Shown here: positions 1-7,684 of the stretch, piece by piece
Layout of the letters: each line of letters opens with the position of its first letter
How positions within the stretch are numbered: the first letter of the stretch is position 1
NCBI GenBank assembly: GCA_934667175.1
Contig: CAKULN010000062.1
Span: 1 to 15,976, forward strand
DNA length: 15,976 nucleotides
Direction of reading: 5' to 3'
From: an uncultured Bacteroidales bacterium
Lineage (GTDB): Bacteria; Bacteroidota; Bacteroidia; Bacteroidales; UBA932
The notes under the pieces: generated by a model
Database searches by the model: none
Told to the model about the DNA's origin: nothing
The model's input: the letters and a program-made list of their open reading frames with translations, nothing else
Position numbers and translations under genes: made by a program

Positions 1-1268
1 TTTTCAGAGCGGTCGGCGCGTTTGATGGCAGGGATGCGCTCCAGTTCGGCGAGGTTCTGGCCGTGCTCTACCGCAAGGACCGGTTTCTTGTCAGGGTCGA
101 AATGGAAGCGCTTGACGTTGTCGGAGGTGTTGTAGCCGATGATCTTCACCTTGCCGGTGAGGTTGATCTCGTCCTCGGGCTCGGGCAGGGACTGCCTTTC
201 GAACGTGAAATCCTTTCCGATCAGGATAATGTTGCCGAGGTCGGCTCGGGCTATCTTTCTCAAGTCATTTACTTTGAACCCTGTAGCGATGGCGGTGATC
301 TGAATCCTGTCTCCGATTTCAGGGTCGGTCATCCAGACGAGACCGGTCTTGAACTTCTTGACATTGCCGGTATATTCAGAGATCTTGTGGTTGATCTCGG
401 AAAGGTCATCCATCGTGAGGCCCTTGTCGTTCTTGCCGCAGGTGATGTTTATGAGCAGACTTTTGGCTGTCTTGAGGTCGAAGTCATTCAGGAGGGGGGA
501 CTGTAGCGCCCCCTTGACGGCGTCCTCGATCCTGTTTTTCCCGGTGCCTGTGCCGCAACCCATCAGGGCCATGCCGCTGTTGCGCATCATGGTCTTGATG
601 TCCTCGAAATCCACATTGATGTAGCCCGGGCGGCTGATGATCTCTGTTATGCCCTTCACGGCCGTGGAGAGGACCTCGTCCGCTTTCGGGAACGCCTCAT
701 GCACCAGATGGCTGCCGAAGAAATCGTAGAGTTTCTCGTTGTTGATAATAAGGAGACTGTCCACGTTCTTCACCAGCTCATGGATGCCGTCGATGGCGCG
801 GGACATCGCATTCTCTCCCTCGTTCTCAAACGGAAGGGTTACCACCCCGACGGTCAGAACGCCCTTGTCCTTGGCCATCTTGGCGATGATGGGAGCGGCC
901 CCAGTGCCTGTGCCTCCTCCCATTCCTGCGGTAATGAAGAGCATCTGTGTGTCTTCACCAAGGACCACCTTCTCAATCTGATCGTGCGCTTCGAGAGCGG
1001 CTTTACGGCCCTTGGCCGGATCGGTTCCGGCGCCGAGGGCGTTCTCTCCGATGTGGATCTTGACAGGAACAGGACTCCCGTCAAGGGCCTGCCGGTCGGT
1101 GTTGCAGACAATGAAACTGCAACCTTCCACCTTTTCCCTGAACATATAGTTCACCGCATTGCAGCCGCCGCCACCCACGCCGATCACCTTGATCATCGAC
1201 TGGATAGGTGTCATGACCGGGCTGCTCTCGGCCAGATCGATGTCGAAATTGTCAATAATGTCTCCCAT
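1..1268 (-). CDS. ftsZ: Cell division GTPase FtsZ (C-terminus cut by window edge)
   Basis: FtsZ is the tubulin-like GTPase that polymerises into the cytoplasmic Z-ring. Reading from the ATG at 1268-1266 gives 422 codons still open at the left edge. The N-terminal nucleotide-binding domain shows KVIGVGGGGCNAVN (27-40) and the tubulin signature GMGGGTGTG (115-123). The T7 synergy loop NVDFEDIKT (218-226) supplies the catalytic acidic residues. The linker begins near residue 355, and a PAIKR stretch (413-417) resembles the region just before the C-terminal peptide that binds FtsA. That peptide itself lies outside the window. It is the last recognised gene of the run, 11 bases after the ftsA stop. 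An AGGAGG lies inside the ftsA end, but 16 bases from the ATG. The identification is certain; only the extreme C-terminus is unseen. Confidence 0.98.
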   Translation of the reverse strand, partial: MGDIIDNFDIDLAESSPVMTPIQSMIKVIGVGGGGCNAVNYMFREKVEGCSFIVCNTDRQALDGSPVPVKIHIGENALGAGTDPAKGRKAALEAHDQIEKVVLGEDTQMLFITAGMGGGTGTGAAPIIAKMAKDKGVLTVGVVTLPFENEGENAMSRAIDGIHELVKNVDSLLIINNEKLYDFFGSHLVHEAFPKADEVLSTAVKGITEIISRPGYINVDFEDIKTMMRNSGMALMGCGTGTGKNRIEDAVKGALQSPLLNDFDLKTAKSLLINITCGKNDKGLTMDDLSEINHKISEYTGNVKKFKTGLVWMTDPEIGDRIQITAIATGFKVNDLRKIARADLGNIILIGKDFTFERQSLPEPEDEINLTGKVKIIGYNTSDNVKRFHFDPDKKPVLAVEHGQNLAELERIPAIKRADRSE

Positions 1269-1279
1269 AACCTTGTCTG

Positions 1280-2893
1280 TTAAACCTCCTCGTCGTTCAT
1301 GTCGTTGTACAGTTCTCCGACCGTTTCCCCGACCTTGCCCAGAATGTGTTTTGTCCAAGTGAAATTGAACAGCTTCCGGTGCTCTTTCTTTTCCTTTCTC
1401 TCTTTTCGTTTCTTGGCCTCATATTCCTTGATCTCCTCGTCTGTCGGCTTGTCGAACACTCCAGGTCCCTCGTCCTCATCCTGTGTGGCCGCGACAGAGG
1501 CTTCTATAGCGGGATGCTCAATTGTGGAATATGGGTCATATTCGGTCTCCGGAGCCTCATCGCGAGGTTCTTCCCTCTGTGCAGGTACCGTGGTCTCTTC
1601 CTTTAGTGCGATCACTTCCGGTTCTTTCCCGATGGGCTCCGTTTCATTTGGATCCGTGACGGTAGCATCCGTGGCGACCGGTTTGATCACCCTCGTGATT
1701 TCATTGACGCAGTTCAGCAGGCGGTCGCTCTTTGCGGACAGTATCATGCCCATCGAGGTCGCGGCGCTTGCCTCGCTCGCCTCGGGGCATCCTTCGCAGG
1801 AGAAGAATCGTCTCGGCCGACCTATCTTCACTGAATATCCCGACAGTTCCTTGATGTAATTGGCGCAGTTCACAAGCTCGGCCCCGCCTCCTGTCACGAC
1901 CACGCCGGCCCTGAGTATGTCCTCGGAAGCGTAGCCGCTTTCCTGAATCCTGAACAGAAGGGCCTCGATGATTTCCTTCATCCTCGCCGTGATGATCTCG
2001 GAGATGTATTTCACCGAAACCTGGGCGGTGGCGTTCCCGTCTTCGTCCACAATCTGGATGGACTTCTCACCAAGCGAGGACAACTTGTTCGGCATGCATG
2101 CGCCGTAGGCTTTCTTGATGTTCTCGGCAAGCTCAAACGAGAAGTTGCACTCGGATTTGATGTCATTCGTCACGCTGTTGCCGCCGAAAGGAATGGCGGC
2201 GTAGAAGCGCATGATCTTGTCTTTGAATATGGTGACGGAGCTTACTCCCGCTCCGATGTCGATCAGCGCGACGCCGTTCTCCATCTGTTCGGACTTCAGC
2301 ACGGCGCGAGCGGTGATGCCCGGGGTGAAATATTTCTTCGCTATGGCGATTCCCAGATCGTTGAAGACGCTGTCGATGTTCGATGAATATCTCCGGTTCC
2401 CGATGAACACCTTGAAGTTGCCCTCAAGCGTCTCAGCCGCCATGCCAACGATGTCGTTCTCCGGCTCGTTGATGCAGTCCTCCGTCGAGAATGACTGGGC
2501 CACCGCCCCGTAGATGACTTCCTTCGCCGAGTCCTCCAACGGGTAGGACTCCAGGGCCATGGACTTCAGGGCGCGGATCTCGCTTTCCTGAATCAGATCG
2601 TCCGGCTCAGGCCTGGTCATGCTTGCCGAGGCTGTCTCCTGACGGACGTACCAACGCGGCAGCCCGACGATCACCTGTTGGATCTTGATCCTCAGAGCCT
2701 GTTGAGCCTCGCTTATGGCAGTCCTCAGCTCCGCCTTTACCTTTCCCGGAATCAGGACATAGCTGTAGCGTATGCCAAGCGACGGTGATTCCTTGTAGTA
2801 GATCACCTCGACATTCTGATCCTGAACCCTGGCCACACAGACGGCCAGTTTTGACGTGCCCAAATCAACGGATGCTATGTATCTCTCTTCCAT
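1280..2893 (-). CDS. ftsA: Cell division protein FtsA, with long charged C-terminal tail
   Basis: FtsA is an actin-fold ATPase that tethers FtsZ filaments to the inner membrane. ATP-site motifs are visible: phosphate-1 VDLGTSK (about 9-15), phosphate-2 LIDIGAGVSS (about 210-219) and the adenosine motif VVTGGGAEL (about 332-340). The FtsA-specific 1C subdomain sits between the first two. At 537 residues it is about 120 longer than E. coli FtsA. After residue 400 comes an acidic, Pro/Thr-rich linker, then a Lys/Glu-rich run (about 485-507), then a probable amphipathic helix (about 508-530) in the position of the membrane-targeting helix. I chose the ATG at 2893. A GTG two codons upstream (2899) directly abuts the ftsQ stop and is the alternative. 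The gene lies between ftsQ and ftsZ, as expected. Confidence 0.95.
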   Translation of the reverse strand: MEERYIASVDLGTSKLAVCVARVQDQNVEVIYYKESPSLGIRYSYVLIPGKVKAELRTAISEAQQALRIKIQQVIVGLPRWYVRQETASASMTRPEPDDLIQESEIRALKSMALESYPLEDSAKEVIYGAVAQSFSTEDCINEPENDIVGMAAETLEGNFKVFIGNRRYSSNIDSVFNDLGIAIAKKYFTPGITARAVLKSEQMENGVALIDIGAGVSSVTIFKDKIMRFYAAIPFGGNSVTNDIKSECNFSFELAENIKKAYGACMPNKLSSLGEKSIQIVDEDGNATAQVSVKYISEIITARMKEIIEALLFRIQESGYASEDILRAGVVVTGGGAELVNCANYIKELSGYSVKIGRPRRFFSCEGCPEASEASAATSMGMILSAKSDRLLNCVNEITRVIKPVATDATVTDPNETEPIGKEPEVIALKEETTVPAQREEPRDEAPETEYDPYSTIEHPAIEASVAATQDEDEGPGVFDKPTDEEIKEYEAKKRKERKEKKEHRKLFNFTWTKHILGKVGETVGELYNDMNDEEV

Positions 2894-2899
2894 ATTCAC

Positions 2900-3679
2900 T
2901 TACTGTTTTCTGCAGACAATCTGCCCGTTGTACTTAACATTCACAATCGAATAGAATCCCGCACCTTTCTCGGGCAGGATTGTGGTGTAGTAGCGTCCTA
3001 TCCTGTCGAACTTGCTTTCAAAGCCGTACGGCGGCCCGAAGAGAAACCTCTCTTTCCCTTGTCGTGGGATCATGACCAGATCTCCGTTGTCCTTGACCGT
3101 GATCTGGCAGATGTTTTCGGACCAGATCCCGGAGTCTTGCATGAAATTCACCATTTGTATCACTTCCGAAAGCCATTCCCTCTCCGCATTGGTCTTAGGC
3201 TCTCCCTTGTAGCCCCTTTCCACATTCAACGGTACCGCCCCGTCTACGATCGGAACCATGGACGTGTAGTTCTTCTGGAGCGGGAACAGGAACCCTTTCT
3301 CGTCGGCGTAGTACCCGTTGTTGTCTTTCTGGAACCGGATCACTGGTTCTCTTTGCCTGATCCTGACGTTCAGATAGCCGTCCGGAGTCGTGTAGGCCTC
3401 GGCCTTGAGGATAGCGCTCTTGCCGTCCAGGACATTTTCGACTTTCCGCAGGTCCACACTGTCAAGCCGCTGTCCGATGTAGGCGCCGTAGCCTTTGTTC
3501 AGGTAGCCTTCCACGTCTTTGACGGTCACGAAGTTGAAGTCATCCATGAACTCCACTTTGATGCCCGCGCATGTGAGCTGACCGATCCGCCTTTCATTCA
3601 TCCCGTGGATGACGAGACAGACCAGACCGAGCAGGCAGAACGCCGCCACGACGAAGGTTATCCTGAGACCTTTTTTCAT
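2900..3679 (-). CDS. ftsQ: Cell division protein FtsQ (DivIB family)
   Basis: This is a bitopic membrane protein of 259 residues. It has a short basic cytoplasmic N-terminus (MKKGLR), one membrane segment (about 8-25) and a periplasmic part. The region around 34-108 fits the POTRA domain, and the rest fits the FtsQ beta domain. In the family it bridges early (FtsA/FtsZ) and late (FtsL/FtsB, FtsW/FtsI) division proteins. Primary-sequence conservation of FtsQ is weak, so the call rests on topology, length and its place between murC and ftsA. The phrase LDSVDLRKVENVL (73-85) followed by alternating strands is typical of a POTRA-domain helix and strands. The ATG overlaps the murC stop by 4 bases, which points to coupled translation. 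Its stop is followed directly by the GTG alternative start of ftsA. Confidence 0.92.
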   Translation of the reverse strand: MKKGLRITFVVAAFCLLGLVCLVIHGMNERRIGQLTCAGIKVEFMDDFNFVTVKDVEGYLNKGYGAYIGQRLDSVDLRKVENVLDGKSAILKAEAYTTPDGYLNVRIRQREPVIRFQKDNNGYYADEKGFLFPLQKNYTSMVPIVDGAVPLNVERGYKGEPKTNAEREWLSEVIQMVNFMQDSGIWSENICQITVKDNGDLVMIPRQGKERFLFGPPYGFESKFDRIGRYYTTILPEKGAGFYSIVNVKYNGQIVCRKQ

Positions 3680-5040
3680 TTTTTCAACCTTTCCTCAAGA
3701 AGTTCGGTGATCGGCGCGATGAACCTGTCGATGTTGCCGGCCCCGAAAGTGGCCAGCACGTCGATGGGTTCGTTTCTCAGATAGTCCATCAGTTCCTCTT
3801 TATTCAGCAGGACTTTCTCCGGAGCGGTGACCTTGTCAAAGATCAGTTCGGAAGTGACTCCGGGAATAGGCTCTTCCCTTGCCGGATAGATGTCCAGCAG
3901 GATCAGTTTGTCCACCTTGCTCAAGGCGGCGGCGAAATCGTCGGTGAAATCCCTCGTCCGGGTGAACAGGTGCGGCTGGAATATGGCCGTGAGCTTTCTT
4001 CCCGGGAATATCCCTCTCATCGAGGAGATCGCCGAGGCCAATTCTTTCGGATGATGGGCATAGTCATCAATGTAGGACAGGTGCGGAGTGTTCAGGTGCA
4101 CGTCCAACCTGCGTTTGACACCTGAATATGTTCCGATCGCTTCTTTGATGGCTTCCGGTGGCACACCATGGTTCAGACAAACCGCGGCCGCGGCGACACT
4201 GTTCTCGACATTGACCCAGCCCGGGATTCCGACTCTGATGCCGCTGATTACCCCTTCCGGGTAGACAAGGTCGAAAATGTAGTGTCCTACCTCGTCAGGT
4301 TTTGCGTTGGTCGCATAGTAGTCGGCGTCCTGGTTGTCGTAGCTGTAGTGCAGGATTCTGGCGTTTGTGTCTTCCGGGGTGATGTCCAGTCCGAGTTTCA
4401 CTATCAAAGTGCGGCTTACCTGCGAGGCGAAAGCCTTGAACGCTTTCTGATACTCCTCGAGGGTACCGTAGATGTCCAGATGGTCGGCGTCCATGGCTGT
4501 GATCGCGGCGATCGCGGGATGAAGCTGGAGGAATGAACGGTCGAATTCGTCTGCCTCCGCCACGATTGTCGGTGTGTGGCTTGTCAGAAGATTGGTCCCG
4601 TAGTTTTTGGAGATTCCTCCGAGGAAAGCGGAACAGCCTTTCCCGCTTTCGGTCAGTATGTGTGCCACGAGGGTGCTTGTGGTGGTCTTCCCATGCGTCC
4701 CGGCCACGGCAAGGCATGTCTGCCCTTCGGCCAGCTCACCCAGCATCCGGGATCTCTTGACAAGCGTGTAGCCGTGTTCCTTGACATAAACAAGCTCCTT
4801 CAAATCCGTGGGAATCGCCGGGGTGTAGACGACCAAAGTCGAGGCAACATCTTTTGGAATGTAGTCCGGGTCATCGTTGTAATGCACGTCAATCCCTTCT
4901 TTCTCAAGTTCGTGAGTCAGATCGGAAGGTGTCCTGTCGTAGCCTGCGACGGGATACCCTTTGAATTTGTAATACCTTGCGATGGCGCTCATTCCGATGC
5001 CACCGACACCTATGAAATAAATCTTTGAATATTTTGACAT
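3676..5040 (-). CDS. murC: UDP-N-acetylmuramate--L-alanine ligase MurC
   Basis: MurC adds L-Ala to UDP-MurNAc using ATP, the first amino-acid step of the peptidoglycan precursor, in the cytoplasm. The 454-residue length is normal. The N-terminal UDP-binding domain carries GVGGIGMS (11-18). The central ATPase domain has the P-loop AGTHGKTTT (113-121), AEADEFDRSF (161-170) and DADHLDIYG (184-192). The C-terminal domain has DDYAHHP (325-331) and FQPHLFTRT (354-362), both MurC-specific. The HGK rather than NGK in the P-loop separates it from MurD and MurE in the same cluster. It starts 2 bases after the murG stop and overlaps ftsQ by 4 bases. Confidence 0.98.
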   Translation of the reverse strand: MSKYSKIYFIGVGGIGMSAIARYYKFKGYPVAGYDRTPSDLTHELEKEGIDVHYNDDPDYIPKDVASTLVVYTPAIPTDLKELVYVKEHGYTLVKRSRMLGELAEGQTCLAVAGTHGKTTTSTLVAHILTESGKGCSAFLGGISKNYGTNLLTSHTPTIVAEADEFDRSFLQLHPAIAAITAMDADHLDIYGTLEEYQKAFKAFASQVSRTLIVKLGLDITPEDTNARILHYSYDNQDADYYATNAKPDEVGHYIFDLVYPEGVISGIRVGIPGWVNVENSVAAAAVCLNHGVPPEAIKEAIGTYSGVKRRLDVHLNTPHLSYIDDYAHHPKELASAISSMRGIFPGRKLTAIFQPHLFTRTRDFTDDFAAALSKVDKLILLDIYPAREEPIPGVTSELIFDKVTAPEKVLLNKEELMDYLRNEPIDVLATFGAGNIDRFIAPITELLEERLKK

Positions 5041-5042
5041 GT

Positions 5043-6191
5043 CTAATCTTTGACCAATTTGTAAACCTCTTCTGCGATCTTCTCCGCAGCGTCGGGCAGC
5101 GCCATCTTCCCTGCGTTCTCCTCAAGCGTGGCGATCCTTGCCGGATTCCCGAGCAGTTCCAAAGCTGTCGGAATCATCTTCTCCATCGCGTCGGAATCCT
5201 TGACGAGCACCGCCGCGTCTTTTCTCACCAGTGCCATCGCGTTGTGTGTCTGGTGATCCTCGGCCACATTAGGGGACGGGATGAATATCACGGCCTTGTG
5301 GGCGGCGCAGAGTTCAGACACTGAGCTGGCCCCTGAACGTGAGACGACCACGTCGGCCGCCGCATAGGCGAGTTCCATCCTTCCGATGAAATCCGAATGA
5401 TGAATATGTCTGACCACATCCGGATTCTTGGCCCGTTGCCCGTCCATGAACTTGTCGATGTCCGGCTTGTAATGCTTCCCGCACTGCCACAGTACGTCGA
5501 CCCCGTCAATCCCCGGGCATCCGTCCGAGATCCATTTCTTCATGCACTGGTTGAACCGGGCGCTTCCAAGGCTTCCCCCCACAATGAAGATGTGCTTTCT
5601 GAGCGGATCGAGACCATATTCCTTGACACCCTCCTCTTTCATTTCCGGAGTGGCGGGGACTATGATGCTTCTGATCGGATTGCCGGTCATGACGATCTTG
5701 TCGGCAGGGAAGAACTTCTCCATCCCTTCATAGGCCACGCAGATGCTCTGCACCCGGTTCCCGAGCTTCTTGTTGGTCAGTCCGGCGAATCCGTTCTGCT
5801 CCTGGATCAAAGCCGGGATGTGCATCCCTGTCGTGGCCCAGAGCAGAGGAGCGCTGGCATAGCCTCCGACCCCGATCGCGACTTGGGGTTTGAACTCCTT
5901 TATGATCCTCTTTGCCTTCAGCAGGCTGGCCGCGACCTTGAAGGGTACGCACAGGTCGTTGAGTATGTTCTTGAGGTTGAGCTGACGTTGCAGTCCCACG
6001 ATAGGCAGCCCCACAATCCTGTAACCTGCGGCCGGCACTTTCTCCATCTCCATCTTGCCTTCGGCTCCGACGAACAGGATCTCGGTCTCCGGGTTCAGTT
6101 CCTTCAGTTTGTTCGCGATGGAGACGGCCGGGAAGATGTGACCTCCTGTGCCGCCTCCGCTTATTATGACTCTCAATGCTTTATGCTCCAT
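5043..6191 (-). CDS. murG: Lipid II synthase MurG (UDP-GlcNAc transferase)
   Basis: MurG is a GT-B glycosyltransferase on the inner face of the membrane. It transfers GlcNAc from UDP-GlcNAc to lipid I, giving lipid II. With the ATG at 6191 it is 382 residues. Visible motifs are the N-terminal glycine loop SGGGTGGH (11-18), IGVGGYAS (106-113), EQNGFAGLTNK (131-141), the second loop GGSLGSARFNQ (205-215), and the UDP-GlcNAc site SRSGASSVSEL (284-294) with EDHQTHNA (311-318). An ATG three codons upstream (6200) overlaps the ftsW stop and is also possible. A still longer open frame runs back into ftsW, but it would add about 30 unrelated residues before the first beta strand, so I rejected it. 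It lies between ftsW and murC. Confidence 0.97.
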   Translation of the reverse strand: MEHKALRVIISGGGTGGHIFPAVSIANKLKELNPETEILFVGAEGKMEMEKVPAAGYRIVGLPIVGLQRQLNLKNILNDLCVPFKVAASLLKAKRIIKEFKPQVAIGVGGYASAPLLWATTGMHIPALIQEQNGFAGLTNKKLGNRVQSICVAYEGMEKFFPADKIVMTGNPIRSIIVPATPEMKEEGVKEYGLDPLRKHIFIVGGSLGSARFNQCMKKWISDGCPGIDGVDVLWQCGKHYKPDIDKFMDGQRAKNPDVVRHIHHSDFIGRMELAYAAADVVVSRSGASSVSELCAAHKAVIFIPSPNVAEDHQTHNAMALVRKDAAVLVKDSDAMEKMIPTALELLGNPARIATLEENAGKMALPDAAEKIAEEVYKLVKD

Positions 6192-6192
6192 A

Positions 6193-7677
6193 CTATTCAT
6201 TGTTATGGTCGTCAATCCCGTAGTCCGGGATGTCATTCTCATGTTGGACCGGGACTTCGTCCTCCGGCCCAGTGATGTCATTGTCCTCGTCGGAAAGCCC
6301 GCTCTCCATCTGATCCAGATCGTCCAGTCCGCTGCTTACCTCGTCCTTTATCACCCTGTCAACCAGCGGCTCTGCCTTGGCCGCCTCCCTGGCGATCTTT
6401 CTCTTCGCCATCTTGCTGATGGACAGGATGATGCCGAACGCCAGACTGAACATCAGGAACGATGAGTTGCCGTGGCTGATCATCGGGAGTGTCTGCCCAG
6501 TGAGCGGACCCATGTCGCAATTGATGGCTATATGCATCATGGCCTGGCAGGTGATGAGCAGCACAAGCCCCGCCACCGCTGTCTTGGCGAAATGGTTGTC
6601 ACAGTTTCGGACTATGATCGATCCTCTGGCAAGAAGGCTTATGTAGAGGATGATGACGAACAGTCCTCCGAGCAGTCCGTATTCCTCTACTATGAAACTG
6701 TACATGTAGTCCTCGAACATGATGGGAACGACATACCTTTGGGTGCTTCGTCCCGGCCCTTTGCCGATCAGCCGTCCCTCATGGATGGCTATCTTCGCGC
6801 TTATCGGCTGCTTGATGTCGTCGAGGGCGTCCTGAAACTCCTTGCTGTTCTGCGGTTTTTCTCGTATTATCTTCAGATTGTCCTCCGTTCCGGCTCCGGT
6901 GACGCGGCCGATGGCGGAATCCAGGTGCGGGAACAGTTTCTTGCCGTCACGGTTGGAATCTATGAAAGCGACGACTCCCAAGAACAGCACCAGGGCCGTC
7001 ACCGGTTTGACAAGTTCCTTGACGCTGATTCCTCCGATCAGGATTGTGATGAACATCATGCCTCCGATGAACACCGTGCTGGACAGGCTGCCCATCATCA
7101 TGATCAGGCAGACGCTGCAGATCGGGATGTAGATGTAGACGAACTTCTTGACAATAGGTCGTTTCCAGAAAGGATGTTTTTCCCCGAGCAGGTTTGCGAT
7201 CACGAAACTGTCGTTGCGGAAAGCGTTGACTGCCCATGCCAGGTACATGATCATGGCCACTTTCACAACCTCAAAGACGTGGACCTGAAATCCGAAGACC
7301 GACACGATTCTCCATGCGTGGTTGATGTAGAGGGCTTTGATCGGACCTGCGGAGATGTGAAGCGCCAGAATCGACAGCAGACCTATGGAAACCGCATAGC
7401 CCAGTTGTGAGACTATCCTGAAGAATCCGATCTTCTTGATGCAGCAGCATAGGACAATCACTCCCAGCCCTGCCAGAGACAAGACGAGCTGCTCGCTGAT
7501 GATAGCCATTCGTGTGGTTTTCTGCTGAAGGGCCAGCAGGGAGGTGGATGAGAATATGGCCACGATGGAGAACAGGATGAGCAGAATGACTATCATCCAC
7601 ACAACCTTGTCTCCTTCGAGGGAATCCACGAAGTTCCAGAGAGTCTTCTTTTTCTTTGTTTCCTCGGCCATATTCAT
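6193..7677 (-). CDS. ftsW: SEDS septal glycan polymerase FtsW (divergent motifs, acidic tail)
   Basis: This is a polytopic SEDS-family protein of 494 residues. It would polymerise lipid II into septal glycan together with FtsI. Many hydrophobic segments are visible between about 27 and 420. The extracellular-loop signature is present: GKGPGRSTQR (305-314), the presumed catalytic Asp in FEDYMYSF (D323) and EEYGLLGG (331-338). The last loop, TGQTLPMISHGNSS (393-406), is recognisable, but SHGNSS replaces the usual S-x-GG-S/T-S. The familiar FQPSE-x-AK motif appears as FQVHVFEVVK (130-139). An acidic Asp/Glu-rich tail follows about residue 430. The start is the ATG at 7677, with a second in-frame ATG at 7671. 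Position between murD and murG favours FtsW over its paralogue RodA. Family confidence is high; whether the altered motifs change function is unknown. Confidence 0.93.
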   Translation of the reverse strand: MNMAEETKKKKTLWNFVDSLEGDKVVWMIVILLILFSIVAIFSSTSLLALQQKTTRMAIISEQLVLSLAGLGVIVLCCCIKKIGFFRIVSQLGYAVSIGLLSILALHISAGPIKALYINHAWRIVSVFGFQVHVFEVVKVAMIMYLAWAVNAFRNDSFVIANLLGEKHPFWKRPIVKKFVYIYIPICSVCLIMMMGSLSSTVFIGGMMFITILIGGISVKELVKPVTALVLFLGVVAFIDSNRDGKKLFPHLDSAIGRVTGAGTEDNLKIIREKPQNSKEFQDALDDIKQPISAKIAIHEGRLIGKGPGRSTQRYVVPIMFEDYMYSFIVEEYGLLGGLFVIILYISLLARGSIIVRNCDNHFAKTAVAGLVLLITCQAMMHIAINCDMGPLTGQTLPMISHGNSSFLMFSLAFGIILSISKMAKRKIAREAAKAEPLVDRVIKDEVSSGLDDLDQMESGLSDEDNDITGPEDEVPVQHENDIPDYGIDDHNNE

Positions 7678-7684
7678 TGAACCT

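Noticed and set aside
6192..6281. murG start 30 codons upstream inside ftsW
   Set aside because: The extra residues are a shifted reading of the ftsW tail and precede the first beta strand of the GT-B fold with no family counterpart. ATGs at 6191 or 6200 fit far better.
5397..7410. Long + strand open frames (292 codons at 5397-6275 and 312 codons at 6472-7410) opposite murG and ftsW
   Set aside because: They are antisense to genes with full family motifs, show no recognisable domain, and have the odd His/Asp/Arg-rich composition expected from the complement of G+C-biased codons.
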